The notes below the pieces were generated by a model, which saw nothing but the letters and a program-made list of their open reading frames with translations, did not search any database and was not told where the DNA came from. Made by a program: the position numbers and the translations under genes. A DNA stretch of 64,000 bases from Pseudopyrenochaeta lycopersici (lineage: Eukaryota; Ascomycota; Dothideomycetes; Pleosporales; Pseudopyrenochaetaceae). Position 1 is the stretch's first letter. Each line of letters opens with the position of its first letter. Location: assembly GCA_003313425.1 (NCBI GenBank), contig NHZP01000001.1, positions 930,001-994,000 on the forward strand. The letters run 5' to 3'. Shown piece by piece: positions 45,060-55,263 of the stretch.

Positions 45060-46811
45060 TCATGCAAGCCTCAGTCCGTTTTCCTCCGGCTTGAACCATT
45101 CACTCAGTAGATCCTTCAAAATATCATTCGCGCCCTTTTTGGCCTCCTCACTACTCTTTCCTTGGCATTCAATGTAAAGCTTAATCTTGGGTTCCGTCCC
45201 GCTACCTCTGACCGTGAAGACCGCCCCATCGTCTAGCTCACAAGTGATCATCTGACTAGTCACGTCTACCGGTAGATCTGGTGTATGGTCCTTGCTCTTT
45301 GAGTCATAGCCCAGGGTCAGATCTCGCCAACGCATAATCTTGCGAGGCCCGATGGTAGTGGGGTGCGGGCTGCCCAATGCGCGAATGGAAGTGAATACAG
45401 ACGTCGTAACTGATGGTGATGGCGATACTAGATATGTGTTTGCGTCTTCAAAGTAGCCAAGATACTTGTAAAGTTCCTGCAGCTTTGTGTAAGGTGTGAG
45501 GCCTTGTGAGGACCAGTGCGACGCGGCAGTGAGAAAAACTGCCGCTGCACTGATGGAGTCCTTGTCGTGCACAGTTTGCGGGATCATGTATCCCAGAGCT
45601 TCTTCGAACGCGTATACGACGTCGTAGCCTTCACTGTCGAGTTGGCGCGCTACGTTGCCCAGCCATTTGAAGCCTGTCAGAGTTTCTGTGAAATGGAAAC
45701 CTTCTTTCTTTGCCAACGCAGCGAGCATTCTGGAGCTCACAGTTGATGCTAACATCGCGAGCTTATCGCGAGGTTTTGATGAGGGGTATCTCTCGAAAAG
45801 GTATGAGCCAAGAAGTATGCCAAGCTGATTGCCGGTAAATATATGCCATCTATCGTCTACCTTTTCGGCGACAGCAAGCCGGTCTGCGTCTGGGTCACTG
45901 GCGAGAATCATCCGGATGGCTGATTTTTCTGCTGTATTGACAGCAAGATCGAGTGCTCCTTTCTCTTCTGGATTTGGAAACTTGACGGTAGGAAAATCCG
46001 GATCTGGCTCAGCTTGCTCTTTCACAATGGTCATTTGTGTGGCGATCCCCAGCGTCTGCACACATTGCTGCATCGCCGAAAGGCCGACACCGTGCATGGG
46101 TGTATATACGAATCTCAAATCCGGGTTCATCTGGACTTTGACGTGCCCAGGTTGTGCTGCACAAAGGATAGCCTTGTGGTACTTGTCTTCTATCAGCCCT
46201 AAGGATCCTTCGACAAGGAGATTGCCATCCACAACAGATGTGTCCCACGTAACAGGTTTTAAATTGGCCAAGATGGACTCTGCAATTCCACTGTCATGCG
46301 GAGGAATAATCTGGCATCCGTTTGACCAGTATACTTTGTAACCATTGTCATTGGCCGGATTATGGCTTGCCGTGATCATAACACCAGCAACGGCGTTCAA
46401 CTCCCGTACACCAAAGGGGACTAGAGGTGTATGTTGTGGTGTCTCATACCACCAGACTTTGATCCCTTTAGCAACGAATGCTGCTGCAGTGAGCTTGGCA
46501 AACTTCTCCGAGTTGTGTCGTGCGTCTCGGCCGATCACCACCCCTCGTCTCTTGACATTTTTTTCTGTCTTTAGTAGATATGCCGCTAGGCCCTGTGATG
46601 CTTGGATGACTGTCAGAGAATTCATACAAGCGAAGCCAGCTTGCATTGGGCCTCGAAGTCCGGCAGTACCAAAGGCGATACGGGTTCGTAGTCGCTTCTC
46701 GAGTTCATCGGTATGGCCATGGGCGAGAAGTTGATAGATTTCATCAGTGGTCGATTTATCCTCATCCAGTTCCAGCCACTCTCGAGCCAGCTCTTTGATA
46801 TCTTGTGTCAT
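45060..46811 (-). CDS. PGM3: Phosphoribomutase (phosphoglucomutase 3 family)
   Basis: A single exon, 583 residues. An alpha-D-phosphohexomutase of the Pgm3/Prm15 branch; yeast Pgm3 chiefly interconverts ribose 1-phosphate and ribose 5-phosphate, linking nucleoside salvage to the pentose phosphate pathway. Motifs: FGTAGLRGPM, the phosphoserine loop TASHNP, the metal loop DPDADR, the sugar loop GFKWLGN with EEALGYM, and the phosphate-binding RGSGTEPKIKLY near the C-terminus. All are intact. The start MTQDIKELAREWL at 46811 is the first ATG; the frame continues upstream but without an ATG. Divergent with the sphingolipid desaturase gene, 641 bp away. Confidence 0.93.
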   Translation of the reverse strand: MTQDIKELAREWLELDEDKSTTDEIYQLLAHGHTDELEKRLRTRIAFGTAGLRGPMQAGFACMNSLTVIQASQGLAAYLLKTEKNVKRRGVVIGRDARHNSEKFAKLTAAAFVAKGIKVWWYETPQHTPLVPFGVRELNAVAGVMITASHNPANDNGYKVYWSNGCQIIPPHDSGIAESILANLKPVTWDTSVVDGNLLVEGSLGLIEDKYHKAILCAAQPGHVKVQMNPDLRFVYTPMHGVGLSAMQQCVQTLGIATQMTIVKEQAEPDPDFPTVKFPNPEEKGALDLAVNTAEKSAIRMILASDPDADRLAVAEKVDDRWHIFTGNQLGILLGSYLFERYPSSKPRDKLAMLASTVSSRMLAALAKKEGFHFTETLTGFKWLGNVARQLDSEGYDVVYAFEEALGYMIPQTVHDKDSISAAAVFLTAASHWSSQGLTPYTKLQELYKYLGYFEDANTYLVSPSPSVTTSVFTSIRALGSPHPTTIGPRKIMRWRDLTLGYDSKSKDHTPDLPVDVTSQMITCELDDGAVFTVRGSGTEPKIKLYIECQGKSSEEAKKGANDILKDLLSEWFKPEENGLRLA

Positions 46812-47452
46812 GGTTGTTCTTGTGTCGTCGATGCAGTGACTGGTGGTCACAGAGTGGGTGTCAGGAAAGATTTATCAGCAATCAGTTAGAGCAAGCCATA
46901 TACTTGAAAGGCAGACTGGGTGTGTCCACGGACTTGCAGATGGCTGGGCGACAAAGATCTTGCAAATCTGGTGATGGCGGAGCTGGCCGGTTTAAAGCGG
47001 AAAAAGCGCACCTGCTGCTTTCGTACACTTACCACAAAAGCACTCCGGCACTCTGGCCATATAGCACGCTTCAGGCTTTACACAGCAAGTCAAAATTACT
47101 CTTCTTTACGTCGCGAAAAGAACACCGGCTAATGATGTGACGGCACCTGCTGTCGAACGATGGGTGGCCCATTTGACACGGATTCCCAGCGTGGGGTAAT
47201 CAAGGAGAGGGTGGCGCAGGGTTCAAATCGTCCAAGCTTCATAAACCGCGGTTGGGAGATTTAACACCGCCTTTATCACCTCATCGCCTTTCGCATGAGC
47301 CGGGCCCGAACAATCTTCCCAGCTCATTGTGTATGTAGGGTCAAGCCAAAAGTGGCCTGACCATTTTCACATTTCAGCTTTACCTGCCCAAGAAATATAC
47401 ACCACGAAGAAGATCCAGGATTAATACCTGTATTTGCGTACTTACCGCAACA
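46812..47452. promoter_or_regulatory. Divergent promoter region PGM3 / sphingolipid desaturase
   Basis: A 641-bp spacer between divergent genes. No gene seen, and no element I can name with confidence. Confidence 0.45.
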
Positions 47453-49207
47453 ATGGACGCACAAACACAGAGAAAATCAAAGATTATCAGTCGAAGGGAA
47501 GTAGAGGCACAAATTGCCAATGGACGCTCTATTGTCATTGTTGACAATAAGGTCCTGAAAGTGGACGCATGGTTACCCTACCATCCTGGCGGTGACAAAG
47601 CTATCCGGCATATGATCGGACGGGATGCTACAGACGAAGTCACTCGGTACGTTCCTCTCTCCTCATTTACCACTTGGAGTGCTAACAACCAGCCAAGGTT
47701 TCACTCTGCGCAGACACTCGAGCTCATGAACCGCTACCAAATCGGCCGTATCGATCGACGATGGACGAACTTCTTGCCGCCCATACAAGGAGGGGTATTC
47801 AGAACGCAGGAGGAATTGGATCGTCTATCGGAACAAGAATACACGGATTCATGGTCCTCTTCAGAGCAAGAGACTGCCAGTTCTTCTTCTGCAGACCAGA
47901 GCCCAGTGTTCGAGCCAGCTGACCAATTGGCCTCCTCAATACGGGAAAGAAACACAAAAAACATGGCCCGGGTATCCTCAAGCTCATCTGTTTCCTCAAT
48001 AGAGCTTCTTGATCCAACCAGTTCGGCCAAGATGTCGGTTTTAGACAGACGAACACAGCAAGAGCTGGACTTCGACAAAGCCAAGTATCCACCCACAGAC
48101 GCTCAGACGCAAGACCACATCACCAAAAAATATCGCCAGCTACAAAACCGCATCAAGATGGCGGGACTTTATGACTGCAACTATACCTCGTACGGCATCG
48201 AATGCCTACGCTATGGATTTTTTTTCTGTGCATTTCTTTATCTGCTCAGTACTGGCTGGTACATCACCAGCTCCGTTCCACTGGCATGCTTGTGGCATCA
48301 ACTTACATTTACCGTCCATGATGCTGGACACATGGGCATCACACACAATTTCGCGACCGACACGACTATTGCCATGTTCATCGCATCATACATGGGCGGC
48401 TTGAGCGCCGGATGGTGGAAGTACAACCACAATGTCCACCACCTGGTTACAAATGATCCAGAACATGACCCGGATATCCAATACATACCCTTCTTCGCTG
48501 TTACTCATCGATTCCTCCAGAGCCTGACAACAACATACTATGAGAGAGTCATGGAATACGATGCTGTCGCGAAAATTCTGGTTCGGGTCCAACATTATAC
48601 GTACTATCCTATCATGCTGTTCGCGCGGTTCAATCTTTACCGATTAAGCTGGGAGTATCTTTTACTTGGAAAAGGCCCCAAGAAAGGCCCAGCCTGGTGG
48701 CACCGCTATTTCGAGATTGTTGGCATGGCGGTTTTCTGGACCTGGTACGGTTACGGGGTTGTGTACAAGTCCCTACCAGATAACTGGAGCCGCTTCTGGT
48801 TCGTTCTAATAAGTCATGCACTCACATCACCACTCCACGTACAGATCACGCTCTCTCACTTTGCGATGAGCACCGCTGACCTCGGTATTCACGAGTCTTT
48901 TGCCCAGAAGATGCTGCGCACAACTATGGATGTCGACTGCCCGCAATGGCTTGACTTCTTCCATGGCGGTTTGCAATTTCAAGCTGTTCACCACTTGTAC
49001 CCACGGATTCCCAGGCATAGACTAAGAGAAACGCAAAAATTGGTTCAAGAATTCTGTAATGAAGTAGACATACCATATGCATTGTATGGGTTTGTAGACG
49101 GAAACAAGCAGGTCGTTGGAAGACTAGCAGATGTTGCAAGGCAGGCTGCGATTCTTGCCGAGTGTCAAAGAACATTAGCTGCGGAGGGCGAATACGGATT
49201 GCACTGA
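47453..49207 (+). CDS. Delta-8 sphingolipid desaturase with N-terminal cytochrome b5
   Basis: Two exons, 47453..47646 and 47698..49207, 567 residues. It introduces the delta-8 double bond into the long-chain base of fungal glucosylceramides at the ER. The cytochrome b5 domain (about 10-85) has the heme motif YHPGGDKAI and the second heme His in RFHSAQT, which is formed only after splicing. The desaturase part has membrane helices and three histidine boxes: HDAGH, HNVHH and QAVHH, the last with Gln as first residue, as in b5-fusion front-end desaturases. A disordered Ser-rich linker (about 110-190) joins the halves. The 51-nt intron has no stop and is a multiple of three, so an unspliced reading stays open; family alignment and the CTAAC branch site show it is an intron. 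Delta-8 rather than delta-6 specificity is from family knowledge. Confidence 0.9.
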   Translation: MDAQTQRKSKIISRREVEAQIANGRSIVIVDNKVLKVDAWLPYHPGGDKAIRHMIGRDATDEVTRYVPLSSFTTWSANNQPRFHSAQTLELMNRYQIGRIDRRWTNFLPPIQGGVFRTQEELDRLSEQEYTDSWSSSEQETASSSSADQSPVFEPADQLASSIRERNTKNMARVSSSSSVSSIELLDPTSSAKMSVLDRRTQQELDFDKAKYPPTDAQTQDHITKKYRQLQNRIKMAGLYDCNYTSYGIECLRYGFFFCAFLYLLSTGWYITSSVPLACLWHQLTFTVHDAGHMGITHNFATDTTIAMFIASYMGGLSAGWWKYNHNVHHLVTNDPEHDPDIQYIPFFAVTHRFLQSLTTTYYERVMEYDAVAKILVRVQHYTYYPIMLFARFNLYRLSWEYLLLGKGPKKGPAWWHRYFEIVGMAVFWTWYGYGVVYKSLPDNWSRFWFVLISHALTSPLHVQITLSHFAMSTADLGIHESFAQKMLRTTMDVDCPQWLDFFHGGLQFQAVHHLYPRIPRHRLRETQKLVQEFCNEVDIPYALYGFVDGNKQVVGRLADVARQAAILAECQRTLAAEGEYGLH

Positions 49208-50140
49208 GATAGATTTTTCTACTTCTAGACATAGAATGAATGAGTACATCGCTCCCATCCCCTTCCTCCCGCCTTTACTATGTGTCACTCACTACCTCGC
49301 ATTTTGAAGCTCTTCCAATAGATGTTTAATCAATGAAAGCACAAAGAGAACGCCCATTGATTTCACGACACACAGAAAAAAAGCTCTTGAAGCTTGAACA
49401 TCAATTTGCCACAGCGGGATCTATGGGCCTGCTTAGAGGCGGGTCGATCTTGTACTGGACGCATGGTAGGCGTCAGTAAGCGGATGGCAGCTTCGAGGGC
49501 AGTCATAATGATGGCATAATATGGTGGTTACTGTAAGGGCGAAACTGGGCGACTCAATAATCAATACCAGAAGCTAAAATACTGCGCTTCTCTATCTGAC
49601 AGGTCTCAACTTGGAAAACCAAGGAAAGGTAATGCGTATGACAGACATGGTTGGCGCGATTACGGATGGCGAGGATAGAGGCACACGCGCTTTGAGTGTT
49701 TCCGCTAACCACGTTTGGTATTAGTGGCCAATGTGGGTAACGATCAGGTCATCGTTCTCTCATGACGCAGCAAGGCATACGAACAAACATGGGTCCAGCT
49801 CGACTAAAAAGCTCACCTTATGATGAAATGCTTTTGCAGCAGCTCGTGTTCGCCCGGCAAACGACCAATTGCACAGCTTCCATGGATCAGGAGAGCGTTC
49901 CCGCCGCCGGCCGCTCGACTGTGATTCCAGGCTTCAGAAGACCATTACGGCCCCGCAATCCTTTGCTCTTTTAGATCGTGATTCTTCATGCTCAAGTGAC
50001 GGCTATTCTTACCTGTAAGCTCCTAATATGTTTTAGAGGTGCCCAACAACTCGAACACTTCCGCTCACATCCGTCCACTACATCATAAGGGACTACACTT
50101 AAGATCTTGAAGGCGCGCGTCTTCTTTCCAATAAGCTACA
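49208..50140. other. Intergenic between desaturase and phosphoketolase genes
   Basis: 933 bp with the desaturase 3' end and the phosphoketolase promoter. No gene or RNA recognised. Confidence 0.45.
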
Positions 50141-52833
50141 ATGGACGCCATGATTCCAGCTGCCCCCGCCGACCCGGAGAAGGTCACCGAAGATGTCGAC
50201 AAGTTGAGCTTGTCTCCGTTTGGGCCCGCAAGAGCATCGATCACTGAGCATCCGCTCAGCGAGGATGAAGTGCGAAAGATGACAGACTACTTCCACGCAT
50301 CTTTGTACATGTGTTTGGGAATGATTTATCTGAGAACCAATCCTCTGCTTCGCGACCCGCTCACAGTAGATCATATCAAGCGAAGATTGTTGGGGCATTG
50401 GGGCTCGGATGCTGGACAGAGCTTCACATATATTCACATGGTTTGTTGCGCTCATATCATACTTACATTCCTATGAAAAATACGCTGATCTGTTTTTCAA
50501 CCTAGAATCGTTTGATCAAAAAATATGATCTAGATGCTATCTTCATCTCTGGCCCTGGACACGGTGCGCCTGCTGTATTGTCAAACAGCTATCTTGAGGG
50601 TGTTTATTCAGAAGTTTACCCTGCCAAAAGCGAGGATGAGGAGGGTATGAGACGCTTCTTTAAATCATTCTCATTTCCCGGCGGTATCGGATCACATGCT
50701 ACACCAGAAACACCTGGTAGCTTACATGAGGGCGGAGAGCTTGGATACTCGATCTCTCACGCTTTCGGCACAGTCTTTGATCATCCTGATTTGATAGCAC
50801 TGACTATGGTCGGCGATGGTGAAGCGGAGACGGGGCCTTTGGCTACGAGCTGGCATTCGACTAAGTTCCTCAATCCGATTACAGACGGAGCAGTTCTGCC
50901 CGTCCTACACCTGAACGGCTACAAGGTACACTCGATCAAATCGAAGGTTCGGTGGGTTTGGCTGACGAATTGTAGATCAACAATCCGACGTTGTTGGCTC
51001 GCATCAGCCACAAAGAGCTCGAAGCCCTCTTCCTCGGCTACGGGTGGACACCATACTTCGTTGAAGGAAGCGACGTCCCCTCCATGCACCAAGCCATGGC
51101 TGCCACGATGGAACGTTGCATTACAAAAATCAAGGAATATCAGAAACAGGCTAGAGATTCGGGCAAGGCCTTCAGGCCCCGTTGGCCTATGATTGTGCTT
51201 CGTACACCAAAAGGCTGGACTGGGCCTAGGAAAGTCGGCGACCACTTTCTAGAAGGCTTCTGGCGCGCACATCAAGTACCTCTTACTAATGTTCTCAAAG
51301 ACAAGTCGCAGCTCAAGTTGTTAGAGGAGTGGATGCGCGGCTATGAGCCTGAAAAGCACTTTGATAAGTCTGGCAAGCTTATACCTGAGCTTAGGGAACT
51401 TGCCCCGACAGGCAACAGGAGGATGAGTGCCAACCCGGTCTCAAACGGTGGACTCATTAGGCGCAAGCTTCATGTGCCTGACTTCCGAGATTATGGCGTT
51501 GATGTGTCAAAAGGAGGGGTTGCGAAAATGGGCAGTATGGCTAATTTCGCCGCGTTTCTCCGCGACGTGGTGAAGGAAAATCCAAAAGATTTCCGCGTCT
51601 TTGGCCCCGATGAAACGTACGTACTATTCCAATCGCACTGCATGTCGAAGTTGAACTGACTTTGCACCTCCACTCATAGGGAGTCGAACAAGCTCAGCAA
51701 AATCTACGAAGCGGGAAAGAAAGTATGGCTTGGTGACTATTTTGAAGAAGATGACGATGGAGGTAACCTGGCATTCGAGGGACGCGTCATGGAGATGTTG
51801 TCAGAACACACTATCGAGGCAAGTTGGGTCTATTGCTAGTCAACGAGTCATTGCTGATTTCATGCAGGGCTGGCTTGAAGGCTATATTCTCTCCGGTCGA
51901 CACGGTGTGCTAAACAGCTACGAGCCATTCATCCACATCATCGACTCCATGGTCAATCAACACTGCAAATGGCTAGAGAAATGCCTTGAGGTGGAATGGA
52001 GGCAAAAGGTTGCTTCACTCAATATTCTACTCACAGCCACCGTTTGGCGGCAGGATCACAACGGCTTTACACATCAAGATCCCGGATTCCTCGATGTGGT
52101 AGCCAACAAGAGCCCTGAGATTGTGCGAATCTACCTCCCACCCGACGCAAACTGCCTCCTTTCAACGATGGACCATTGCCTCCGAAGCTCAAACTACGTC
52201 AACGTCATTGTAGCAGATAAGCAAGAGCACCTTCAGTTTCTCACCATGGATCAAGCTATTGCACATTGCACAAAGGGTGTAGGTATTTGGCCATGGGCTA
52301 GCAATGATGAAGGTCAAGAGCCTGACATCGTCATGGCTTCATGCGGAGATGTCTCAACGCACGAAGCCCTCGCTGCAACAGCGCTGCTTCGCACTCATCT
52401 CCCTAAACTCAAGATCCGCTTCGTCAATGTAGTCGATCTCTTCAAGCTTATCGACGACAAACAGCATCCCCACGGCCTATCAGCGCCCGAGTACAAGGCC
52501 ATCTTCACCGATGACGTACCATGTATATTTAATTTCCACTCTTACCCGTGGTTAGTTCATCGTCTTACATACGGACGTAAGGGTCAGCAGAATCTGATTG
52601 TCCGCGGTTACCGCGAGAAAGGTAACATCGACACGCCTTTGGAGCTGGCTATCCGTAACGGCACCGATCGATATAGCTTGGCTATTGATGCTATCGACAA
52701 TATACCTGGGCTGGGCAATAGGGGTGCATCGGCGCGCGAGACCTTGCTCAACGAGCAGATCCGCGCAAAGAATTATGCGTATCACGAAGGTCTGGATCCG
52801 AAGGAGACGGAGGAATGGGTGTGGCCATTCTAG
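50141..52833 (+). CDS. Xylulose-5-phosphate/fructose-6-phosphate phosphoketolase
   Basis: Five exons, 50141..50440, 50506..50925, 50976..51616, 51680..51818 and 51868..52833, 821 residues. A thiamine-diphosphate enzyme that splits xylulose 5-phosphate (or fructose 6-phosphate) with phosphate into acetyl phosphate plus an aldose phosphate. Motifs: GPGHGAPAV, the signature [14 protein letters not shown], the ThDP-binding [28 protein letters not shown] in the Pyr domain, and [12 protein letters not shown]. The C-terminal transketolase-like domain is complete. Oddities: intron 1 has a GTTTGT donor, and intron 4 (51819..51867) starts GCAAGT, a GC..AG intron. Straight reading through that intron is open and would wrongly add residues. 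Phosphoketolases in fungi are thought to trace to bacterial genes; introns show this copy is long established. Confidence 0.93.
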
Positions 52834-53306
52834 ACTCACCTCTTGAAGGGCTCCCGTCCTGGCTTGGATATGCTTCTAGCAAACGAATAATGTGGCCTCT
52901 GAAAACAAATTAATCTCACCTGAGCGTTCAAATGCAATCACTTTTTATGCGCTGAACTTCAACCTTGACATCGTTGCTCATCGAACTATCAAAATAATTC
53001 AAATGTAATGACAAATAACCAGCTACCATGATTAGCTTGCCATATCTATACGCAATGAACTTGGGCTTAGGTCTTGTGGTTTTGCAAGTATGAAGAACTA
53101 TTTGAATATACCCCAGAACTGCATATGTAGAACAACCGTGATTTCATAATATATAGGCACTGAAAATAATTTAATTATCCTTCTACACAAATGTTGGTGT
53201 AAGGGTCACTCCAAAAAGATACTTTACTAACCACGTTCAATGAAAGTAATAGCTTCAGTGCCACTCCGAAGACCAGAAAGAGAGCAAAACCGATGATTGC
53301 GAGAGC
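52834..53306. other. Intergenic between phosphoketolase and tRNA-Asn
   Basis: 473 bp, AT-rich, with the phosphoketolase 3' end. No gene seen. Confidence 0.45.
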
Positions 53307-53317
53307 AAAAAAAAAAA
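53307..53317 (-). terminator. RNA polymerase III terminator of tRNA-Asn
   Basis: A run of about eleven A on the plus strand (T on the transcribed strand) begins six bases beyond the tRNA 3' end. T-runs of this kind stop Pol III. Confidence 0.85.
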
Positions 53318-53322
53318 GAATG

Positions 53323-53406
53323 CTCCCCCGGAAAGGCTCGAACTTTCAACCTCTCGATTTGCTATGTATAACAGTCGAACGCGCTAGCCAATTGCGCCAC
53401 GGAGGA
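53323..53406 (-). tRNA. tRNA-Asn(GTT) with a short intron
   Basis: Read on the minus strand, an 84-nt cloverleaf: acceptor stem TCCTCCG pairing with CGGGGGA (one G-U), D-arm GCGC/GCGC, anticodon stem TTCGA/TCGAG, T-arm GAAAG/CTTTC with loop TTCGAGC, and discriminator G as in eukaryotic tRNA-Asn. The anticodon GTT is at 53372..53370. Between anticodon and 3' stem there are about ten extra bases (roughly 53368..53359), consistent with an intron after position 37. CCA is not encoded. A Pol III terminator follows. Confidence 0.9.
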
Positions 53407-53755
53407 TCATAGGATCTGGCGCAGTGATTGCGCCGTGGTATTGACTTTCGATGGAAAATTAGCCGAATGTAAAAAATATAAACCACATATTGTCACTTTA
53501 AACAAAACAATTGAGTTGGTGTTGGGCGATCTTGACTTTGTTATTGCTACGTGGTGTTTCATATGGTCGGCTAAAGAATTTTTCTTTATGATGTGGGGTC
53601 TATGGTGGGGTCGATGACTGCCTGTGGACGGCGACAGGGCTCCCGAATGTCCTTTCGCTAAGGACCCGAGACGATCCTCTATGCAGTCTCGTTCTGTTAC
53701 ATTCTTCTGGATACGTACAGCCTTTGATCTTCGGCCTTTTGCTATATTTAGGATT

Positions 53756-54992
53756 TCATGCCTGTGTCTCCTCCGCATCGCTCTTCAATACCACAATCCC
53801 ATACGGATCACGATCGACTTCGCTAACCGCAATCTCAAAGTCCTCGTCTGCTACGGCTTGCTCCAACTCCTTGTTATCTTTTTCCTCTTCTCTAACTTTT
53901 GACCACTCCTCATGGACAGTGTCCTCCAGCTGACCCCTCAATACCTCCGCTAAGAAGCCACGCTCAGAGTTGCTATGAAACAGGCTGATCACGACTTGCC
54001 CCTTCTCAATCGCTGCAAGCGCTTCATGGTGCCCCATCTCACCCGTAAACAGCAGGTCTACGTCCAAATTGCCTAGTAGCGAAGCACCGGAACCCGCACA
54101 TATGCCTACACTACGTATGTTTATATCTGAGATAGTTTTATCCTGTGGAATGGCGATTGGGAAGCCCTTAGGGTTGTTGAGGCCTTTGCCTATGCGATCG
54201 AGGACCGTCGGGAGCGGTTGTGCCTGGTTGAACTCCACAATACGTCCCATTCCTGCGCCAGGGTGCGATGCCAGCTCGGGAGATTGCGGTACAACCGGGC
54301 GGCGCGTATGCGGGACTGAAGTCGTTGTGGGAGAGGGATCCTTTGTGAGGCGGAGTGTCGTCTGGCTAGGATGGTGGTTCAGCGTGTAGGTCGGACGCTT
54401 CTCAATGAAGGGGTCGTCATCATTTTCATCCTTCGCGGCGGCTTGCGACTTCGAGTCTGTGTTTAACTCCGTCTCATCGTAGCTTACTTTTGTGCCTGTG
54501 ACAATGTCTGCTAACCAGTCTCCGAGCCCTCCCGGTGCAGCATCAACAGCTGTATGTGGACTGTACACGCTGATACCATGGCTAGCAAGACGTAGCAATG
54601 TCTGCTGCTGTGTATTTGCAAACGTGAGGGACTTTAAGCCTCTAAATATGATGGGATGGTATGCGATGATAATTGAGGAGTTGAGGGCGATCGCTTCGTC
54701 TGCAACAGCTTTTGTGAGGTCAATTGTGAGGAGAACTGTGTTCGATTGAAGGCGCGAAGCGACAAATGGTGCTTCTAGGAGCAGACCCGTGTTGTCCCAA
54801 GAGCTGTCAGCGAGGGCTTGCGGGTAGCTGTTGGTCTATTAGTACTTGAGCAACGTGTGTAAACCTTCAATCCTTTTTGCCTTTGCCGATCAACAATAGC
54901 ATAGCCGGGTGGAGGCCTCTTGCGCACACTCACAGCTTCCGCATAGCCCGCACGACAGCCCGAGAGAATGGGGCAGATGTATTTGCACTCAT
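53756..54992 (-). CDS. NIF3: NIF3-like protein (NGG1-interacting factor 3 family)
   Basis: Two exons, complement of 53756..54827 and 54934..54992, 376 residues. A widely conserved dinuclear-metal protein of uncertain activity; the bacterial relatives were once called GTP cyclohydrolase I type 2. Seen: RAVVRAMRKLYPQALADSSWDNTGLLLE at the start (across the intron), AYHPIIFRGLKSLT, HGISVYSPHTAVDAAPGG and, near the C-terminus, GAGSGASLLG-like CAGSGASLLGNLDVDLLFTGE with MGHHEALAA and LFHSNSERGF; the His and Asp/Glu metal ligands are present. A disordered insertion of about 60 residues (DENDDD, TTTSVPHTRRP) makes it longer than yeast Nif3. Divergent with the BolA-family gene. Confidence 0.88.
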
Positions 54993-55263
54993 TGCAAAGC
55001 GTTGTAGTGTTGGCAGAAACATGCAACTTGGGTTTAACGCGTCCTGAATACCTAGACAAGACTCAATTTCGCTCCCAAGCTCTTCTACACGCAAACTCAA
55101 CCCTGCATCTGCAACTTTCGCACTGACCCCTCCCTCACGTCATTGCCCCTCGCTCCTCCAAGCTTCCCCTGCTGAAACCTCCGACCTCCGAACCCTCCCG
55201 CATTGGGCAACTCATCTTATCAGATCCGAAGATAGGAACACGAATATTGCATCATCCTGTTCA
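54993..55263. promoter_or_regulatory. Divergent promoter NIF3 / BOL2
   Basis: 271 bp between the two ATGs. It contains an inverted CCAAT box (ATTGG, 55203..55207) and, ten bases further, an ATCWGATAA element on the minus strand, listed separately. Rest C/T-rich. Confidence 0.6.
55217..55225 (-). promoter_or_regulatory. ATCWGATAA site (SreA-type iron GATA element) upstream of BOL2
   Basis: TTATCAGAT on the plus strand is ATCTGATAA on the minus strand, matching the SreA-type consensus exactly. It lies 38 bp before the BOL2 ATG, within the shared promoter with NIF3. Function is inferred from sequence and position only. Confidence 0.45.

Noticed and set aside
45829..46341. 170-codon open frame antisense to PGM3
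   Set aside because: Antisense to strongly conserved coding sequence; Ser/Thr/Cys-rich shadow product.
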